Positions 4,134-8,557 of a stretch of 8,557 nucleotides of DNA are shown here, in pieces. Location: NCBI GenBank assembly GCA_036404255.1, contig DASWOP010000134.1:1-8557 (forward strand). The letters are read 5' to 3'. Below the pieces are notes generated by a model. That model saw only the letters and a program-made list of their open reading frames with translations. It was not told the origin of the DNA and searched no databases. Made by a program: the position numbers and the translations under genes. Origin of the DNA: JARLFX01 sp036404255. Its GTDB lineage: Bacteria > Acidobacteriota > Terriglobia > Terriglobales > Acidobacteriaceae. The stretch's first letter is position 1; each line of letters begins with the position of its first letter.

Positions 4134-6248
4134 ATGGCTACTCGTACTGTTCATGCCGTGTGTTCGCATGATTGTCCCGACTCCTGCGGTGTTCTTGTGA
4201 CCGTGGATGAGTTGACGGGGCGTGCGACGCGGGTGCAGGGCGACCCAAGCCATCCGGTGACGCGGGGATTTCTTTGCGGCAAGGTCGCGAAGTACCTGGA
4301 CCGGGTGTATTCGCCGGACCGGCTGCTCTACCCGATGCGGCGGCGCAAGGGCGTAGCCAAGGGGCCGGTGCAGCAGAGCGAGATTGACTCGGTGTTCGAG
4401 CGCGTGTCGTGGGATGAGGCGCTGGGCGAGATTGCGGCGAAATTTCAGACAATCAGCGACGAGTTTGGGCCTGAGAGCATTCTGCCGTACTCGTATGCCG
4501 GGACGATTGGTCAGCTGGGGTATGGGTCGATGGACCGGCGGTTTTTTCACCGGCTGGGGGCGTCGCAGCTGGACAGGACGATCTGCTCGAGTACGGGCGG
4601 GGCGGCGTTTGTGTCTGTCTATGGTGTGCGGCTGGGGCCGTCACCGCAGGATTTCGCGCATGCACGGCTGATTATTGCGTGGGGCGCGAATATTCACGGG
4701 AACAACGTGCACCTGTGGCCGTTTATCGAAGAGGCGCGGCGCAACGGGGCGAAGCTGGTGGTGATCGATCCGTATAAGACGCGGACGGCAGCGCTGGCGG
4801 ATTGGCATATTGCCATCAATCCGGGGACGGATGCGGCGCTGGCGCTGGCGATGATGCATGTGATCCTGCGTGATGGGCTGGAAAATAAGGAATATATCGC
4901 TGCAAATACGCTGGGGATTGAGCAGTTGGCCGAGCATGTGCGCGGGTATACGCCGGAAGTGGCGGCTGCGGCGACAGGCGTGGCGGCGGAGGATATCGAG
5001 CGGCTGGCGCGGATGTATGCGGCGGCAAAGCCGGCTGCGATACGGATGAACTACGGTGTGCAACGGCAGGAGAACGGTGGTGCGGCGGCGCGTGCGGTCG
5101 CGATGCTGCCGCTGCTGACGGGCGCGTGGATGCATCGCGGCGGTGGTGTGGTGCTTTCGACCAGCGGAGCGTTCCCGTTCAACTCGAAGGCGCTCCAGAT
5201 GCCGGAGTTGATGCTGGCGAGTCCGCTGGGGCGCGAGGCGCGCGTGGTGAATATGTCGCTGCTGGGCGAATCGCTGACCGAGTTGGGAACGCGCGAGGGC
5301 GATGGGCCGCCGGTGAAAGCTCTGTTTGTATACAACTGCAATCCGGCGGCGGTTTCGCCCAATCAGACGGCGGTGGTGCAGGGATTGAAGCGCGACGACC
5401 TGTTTACCGTGGTGCATGAGCAGTTTTTGACGGACACGGCGGATTACGCGGATATTCTGCTGCCGGCGGCTTCGTTTCTGGAAGTGAAGGACGTGCAGGG
5501 GGCCTACGGACATTATTTTCTGCAGCTTTCGCAGCAGGCGATTGCGCCGCTGGGCGAGTCGCAGCCGAACTGGTGGGTGTTTGGGCAGTTGGCGCAGCGG
5601 ATGGGGTTTGCGGAGGGGTGCTTCCGCGATACGGCGGACGAACTGATCGATGCGGTGCTGGCTGGGAACGCGGCGGGCATCACGCGGGAGCATCTGGAGC
5701 GCGAGCATCGCGTGGATATTCAGGTGGAGGGAGCGCTGCCGTTCGGCGATAAAAGCTGGTTCCGCACGCCGAGTGGGCGGGGTGAATTTTATTCGCAGGC
5801 GATGGCGGATTCTGGGCTGGACGCATTGCCGGTCTTCCGTGCGCCGGTGGAATCGCGCTACGGGGCAGGCGGAGAAAATAAATTTCCGCTGGAGATGCTG
5901 CCGCGCAAGGCGGACAACTGGATGAATTCCACTTTCGCGAATATTCCTACGCACCAGGCGATGGAGCGCCGGACGCTGGGTGTGCTGGAGATGCATGCGG
6001 ACGATGCCGCGCCGCGCGGAATCCAAGAAGGCGATATGGTGGAAGTGTGGAACAGCCGCGGCAGTATTCGGCTGCGTGCCCACGTAAATGGCTCAGTTCG
6101 GCCGGGTGTAGTGGCAGCAAGCCTCGGTTGGAGTAAGCTGACATCGGACGGTAAAGGCGTAAACGCGCTGACTTCAGAGCGACTGAACGACCTTGCCGGA
6201 GGGCCTACGTTTTACTCCACTTTGGTGGAGGCGCAGAAAGTAAGATGA
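4134..6248 (+). CDS. Molybdopterin-dependent oxidoreductase, 4Fe-4S, cytoplasmic
   Basis: A 704-residue member of the DMSO reductase/formate dehydrogenase superfamily, using bis-MGD molybdenum or tungsten to move two electrons. The N-terminal 4Fe-4S domain has C10, C14, C18 and C48 (CSHDCPDSC, then GFLCGKV), with K50 in the position that usually bridges cluster and pterin. C151 in DRTICSSTGG is the likely metal ligand. Pterin-binding signatures include AWGANIHGNN (182-191), VVIDPYKTRTA (209-219) and PGTDAALA (230-237). The C-terminal MopB_CT barrel starts near 588 (MLPRKADNW) and includes HADDAAPRGIQEGDMVEVWN. There is no twin-arginine signal, so the enzyme is probably cytoplasmic, and no iron-sulfur, membrane or chaperone subunit gene flanks it. 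The substrate cannot be assigned; automatic labels such as formate dehydrogenase, nitrate reductase or thiosulfate reductase would be over-calls. The gene is GC-rich and undamaged. Confidence 0.93.
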   Translation: MATRTVHAVCSHDCPDSCGVLVTVDELTGRATRVQGDPSHPVTRGFLCGKVAKYLDRVYSPDRLLYPMRRRKGVAKGPVQQSEIDSVFERVSWDEALGEIAAKFQTISDEFGPESILPYSYAGTIGQLGYGSMDRRFFHRLGASQLDRTICSSTGGAAFVSVYGVRLGPSPQDFAHARLIIAWGANIHGNNVHLWPFIEEARRNGAKLVVIDPYKTRTAALADWHIAINPGTDAALALAMMHVILRDGLENKEYIAANTLGIEQLAEHVRGYTPEVAAAATGVAAEDIERLARMYAAAKPAAIRMNYGVQRQENGGAAARAVAMLPLLTGAWMHRGGGVVLSTSGAFPFNSKALQMPELMLASPLGREARVVNMSLLGESLTELGTREGDGPPVKALFVYNCNPAAVSPNQTAVVQGLKRDDLFTVVHEQFLTDTADYADILLPAASFLEVKDVQGAYGHYFLQLSQQAIAPLGESQPNWWVFGQLAQRMGFAEGCFRDTADELIDAVLAGNAAGITREHLEREHRVDIQVEGALPFGDKSWFRTPSGRGEFYSQAMADSGLDALPVFRAPVESRYGAGGENKFPLEMLPRKADNWMNSTFANIPTHQAMERRTLGVLEMHADDAAPRGIQEGDMVEVWNSRGSIRLRAHVNGSVRPGVVAASLGWSKLTSDGKGVNALTSERLNDLAGGPTFYSTLVEAQKVR

Positions 6249-6377
6249 CAAACTGCACACATTCCGGTGCATGCACCATAGATGCCATCTCCGCCGAGTT
6301 GGGTACTTGCTCCAACTCACCTATAATTGAACTTTCCCAAGAGGGTTCCTTAGGAGCCTGATTTTTGCAGTGAGGGT
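6249..6377 (+). promoter_or_regulatory. bamA promoter and leader region
   Basis: TATAAT at 6322-6327 is a perfect -10, with TTGGGT (6299-6304) as a partial -35 at 17 bases. Two dyads precede it. GGTGCATGCACC at 6266-6277 is a 12-bp perfect palindrome. GAGTTGG (6296-6302) pairs with CCAACTC (6312-6318) around nine bases and covers the -35 and spacer. The second could be an operator or the end of the upstream transcript, but no T-run follows it. The start near 6334 would give a leader of about 44 bases. CCAAGAGGGT occurs at 6337-6346 and again at 6398-6407. Confidence 0.55.
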
Positions 6378-8557
6378 GTGCGTATTCTTACCGTTAGCCA
6401 AGAGGGTGAAAACCCCCTGACCCATCAGACCAAGCGCACGCGCCAGGGCCGTCTTTGCAGCTTCCGTACTTCTCTTCCCCATAAGCTGTTGCGCGCTCTC
6501 CGCCCGTTGGGCATTGCTGCCCTGCTGGCAGCCAGTGTTGCGCCCGCGCTCCATGCGCAGGCAACGCAGGTTCTGTGCCAGCCGCAGGTGATCGGCAACC
6601 GCAGGATTCCGAAGGAGTCCGTGCTGGCCCGTCTCTTCTCTCGCCAGGGCGATCTATACGATGCCAACGTAGTGGAGCGCGATTTTAACTCGCTCTGGAA
6701 CACCGGCTACTTTGAAGACATCCGCATGGAGCGCGAGGACACGGAGAAGTGCGTCCAGCTCATCATCTACGTGCGGGAGAAGCCCACCATCGCGGCCATC
6801 GACTACAAAGGCCTGAACGCCGTTACCCAGTCTGACGTGCTGGAGCGGTTCAAGAAGGCCAAGGTCGGCCTCTCGGTAGAGAGCCAGTACGACCCTACCC
6901 GCATCAAGCATGCTGAAGTGGTGCTGAAGGAGATGCTGGCCGAGCACGGGCACCAGTTCGCCACGGTGCAGCCGGAGATCAAGACGCGTCCGCCATCATC
7001 GGTGAACGTCCTCTTCGTGGTGAAGGAAGGTCCCACGGTTAAGGTCGGCAAGATAGTTTTTGAGGGCAACACCTCGTTGAAGCCGCGCACACTGCGCGCT
7101 TCGATGAAGAACCTGAAGCCGATCGGGATTCCGCATTCGATCGTGTTTGAGAACCTGTTTGCGCGTACGTTCGACTCCACCAAGCTGGATGAAGATTCTG
7201 AGCGCGTGCGTCAGGCGTATCGCGACCGCGGATACTTCAAGGCTCTGGTGGGCGAACCCCAGACACATGTGCGCGATGCCGGCGGACTGGATCTGCTGCT
7301 GCGTCCTTCCAAGGGCAAGCGCGTTGACATCCTGATGCCGATTGAAGAGGGCGGACGGTATCGCCTGGGCGGCATCACCTTTACCGGCAACAAGGCAGTG
7401 ACTAACACCCGAGTTCTGCGCGCACAGTTTGCGCAGAAGGACGGTGAATGGTTCAACGCCACCCTGTTCGGCAAGGGGCTGGAGCAACTGCGCAAGGCGT
7501 ATGGCGAACTCGGCTATATCAACTTTGTGGCCAATCCGGCGCCCCGCGTGGATGAGGCGAAGCACCTGGTGTACCTGGATATCGACGTCACCGAGGGCAA
7601 GCCTTACTACGTTTCGCGCATTGAGTTCTCTGGAAACACGGTCACGCGCGATAAGGTCATCCGTCGCGAACTTCTGCTGGAAGAAGGCCAGGTCTATAAC
7701 AACCGCCTGTGGGAGATGAGCATTCTCCGCCTGAACCAGTTGAACTATTTTGAGACGCTGAAGGCGGAAGAGGATTCCGAGACGCGCCAGAACGAGCAGG
7801 AAGGCAGTGTTGACTTGCTGCTCAAGCTGAAGGAGAAGGGCAAGAACTCCATCGGTTTGAACGGCGGCATCAGCGGTCTTTCAGGCACGTTCATCGGCCT
7901 GAACTACGAGACTAACAACTTCCTTGGACTGGGCGAAACACTCTCAGTGCAGGCGAATATTGGCGATCTCTCGCGGAACCTGAGCTTCGGATTTACCGAA
8001 CCCTACTTCCGCAACCGGCCGCTGTCGCTCGGCTTGCAGGTCTTTACCAGCAAGACGGACTACAACCCGGCGAAGAGCTACGGCATTAACAACAGCGGCA
8101 CGGCATTGAGCGCGCAGCAGAACTCGCTGATCACGAACTACAACCAGTCCACGACGGGTCTGAGTGTTTCAACGAGCTATCCGTTGCGGCGTTCGCTGAA
8201 GCGCATTGGTGTTTCATATCAGCTCTCGCGCGCCACGATCACTACCTTCAACGACACCACGCGCAATGTGTTCCAGACGCTGGCGTTCCGTTCGCAGACC
8301 ATTGCCGGACAGAATGCGTTGAACGGTATCATCACCAGCGTCATTACACCGAGCTTCAGCTACTCCAGCATCGGGAACCCGTCGCGTCCGCGTGATGGCA
8401 AGGAGTTCAGTGCGGCTATCCAGGTAGCAGGCGCCGGTGGCAACGTGAAGTATTACAGCCCGGTAATGAGCTATCGCCAGTTCTTCCCGATGAAGGGGCT
8501 GCGGGTGAACCGCGAAGGCCGCAATGTGCTGGGCTACCGCATCCAGTTTGCGCATGT
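6378..8557 (+). CDS. bamA: Outer membrane protein assembly factor BamA (3' end outside window)
   Basis: BamA (Omp85) folds and inserts beta-barrel proteins into the outer membrane and is essential. The frame is open from 6354 through the window end, giving 726 residues from GTG 6378. A hydrophobic signal segment (LLRALRPLGIAALLAASVAPALHAQA) ends with AQA near residue 62. Five POTRA domains follow at about 64-134, 135-218, 219-311, 312-407 and 408-488, marked by the repeats VIGNRRIP, IDYKGLN, IVFEGNTS, ITFTGNKAV and IEFSGNTV. The barrel begins near 489, with the conserved FTEPYFRNRP at about 539-548, and is cut after about 238 residues. The start is uncertain. GTG 6378 gives an unusually long polar stretch of about 45 residues before the signal core, with GAGGG only one base away. 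TTG 6489 would give a normal signal peptide but has no ribosome binding site. No ATG fits. Confidence 0.95.
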   Translation, partial: MRILTVSQEGENPLTHQTKRTRQGRLCSFRTSLPHKLLRALRPLGIAALLAASVAPALHAQATQVLCQPQVIGNRRIPKESVLARLFSRQGDLYDANVVERDFNSLWNTGYFEDIRMEREDTEKCVQLIIYVREKPTIAAIDYKGLNAVTQSDVLERFKKAKVGLSVESQYDPTRIKHAEVVLKEMLAEHGHQFATVQPEIKTRPPSSVNVLFVVKEGPTVKVGKIVFEGNTSLKPRTLRASMKNLKPIGIPHSIVFENLFARTFDSTKLDEDSERVRQAYRDRGYFKALVGEPQTHVRDAGGLDLLLRPSKGKRVDILMPIEEGGRYRLGGITFTGNKAVTNTRVLRAQFAQKDGEWFNATLFGKGLEQLRKAYGELGYINFVANPAPRVDEAKHLVYLDIDVTEGKPYYVSRIEFSGNTVTRDKVIRRELLLEEGQVYNNRLWEMSILRLNQLNYFETLKAEEDSETRQNEQEGSVDLLLKLKEKGKNSIGLNGGISGLSGTFIGLNYETNNFLGLGETLSVQANIGDLSRNLSFGFTEPYFRNRPLSLGLQVFTSKTDYNPAKSYGINNSGTALSAQQNSLITNYNQSTTGLSVSTSYPLRRSLKRIGVSYQLSRATITTFNDTTRNVFQTLAFRSQTIAGQNALNGIITSVITPSFSYSSIGNPSRPRDGKEFSAAIQVAGAGGNVKYYSPVMSYRQFFPMKGLRVNREGRNVLGYRIQFAH

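Noticed and set aside
4641..6083. Long open frame of 480 codons on the minus strand opposite the molybdopterin gene
   Set aside because: Its translation is dominated by Arg, His and Gln without domain signatures, as expected for the antisense shadow of a GC-rich gene; the plus strand encodes a full conserved enzyme.
8214..8555. Open frame of 113 codons on the minus strand within bamA
   Set aside because: It lies wholly opposite the BamA barrel, which reads continuously on the plus strand with conserved motifs.

Overview
The window looks like a chromosomal stretch from an acidobacterium, most likely class Terriglobia (relatives of Granulicella, Terriglobus or Edaphobacter). This is inferred from high GC, the style of the BamA, LipA and PBP4-type proteins, and a monoheme lipoprotein cytochrome; no rRNA or other taxonomic marker is present. 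All confident genes lie on the plus strand. No tRNA, rRNA, CRISPR array, transposase or phage gene is seen.

Layout: (1) 1-607, the 3' part of a PBP4-type D-alanyl-D-alanine carboxypeptidase (dacB). (2) 616-690, a nested inverted repeat. (3) 733-1454, a lipoprotein cytochrome c overlapping by ATGA a four-helix membrane protein of unknown function. (4) 1459-2150, a ParD/ParE toxin-antitoxin module whose promoter, ribosome binding site and start codon lie in or beside a 14-bp perfect palindrome. (5) 2192-3357, lipoyl synthase (lipA) and a tightly following 74-residue basic protein of unknown function. (6) 3394-3978, ribosome recycling factor (frr), with a hairpin at the start of its presumed leader. 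(7) 3976-4104, a second, larger nested palindrome related to the first; it includes the frr stop codon. (8) 4134-6248, a single-subunit cytoplasmic molybdopterin/4Fe-4S oxidoreductase with no partner subunits in view. (9) 6249-8557, a promoter region with two dyads, then bamA, cut by the window end in its beta-barrel.

The genes do not form one pathway. They are mostly independent housekeeping units (wall remodelling, respiration, lipoate synthesis, ribosome recycling, outer-membrane assembly) with a toxin-antitoxin cassette inserted between two of them. Two features are not explained by gene content. One is a pair of related palindromic intergenic elements sharing an ACGGA-rich core. The other is a repeated start-site architecture: a -10-like hexamer ending exactly six bases before the start codon at the cytochrome, antitoxin, lipA and molybdopterin genes, which suggests leaderless transcripts. 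No wholly new multi-gene system is evident; the palindromic elements and the start-site pattern are the best leads.
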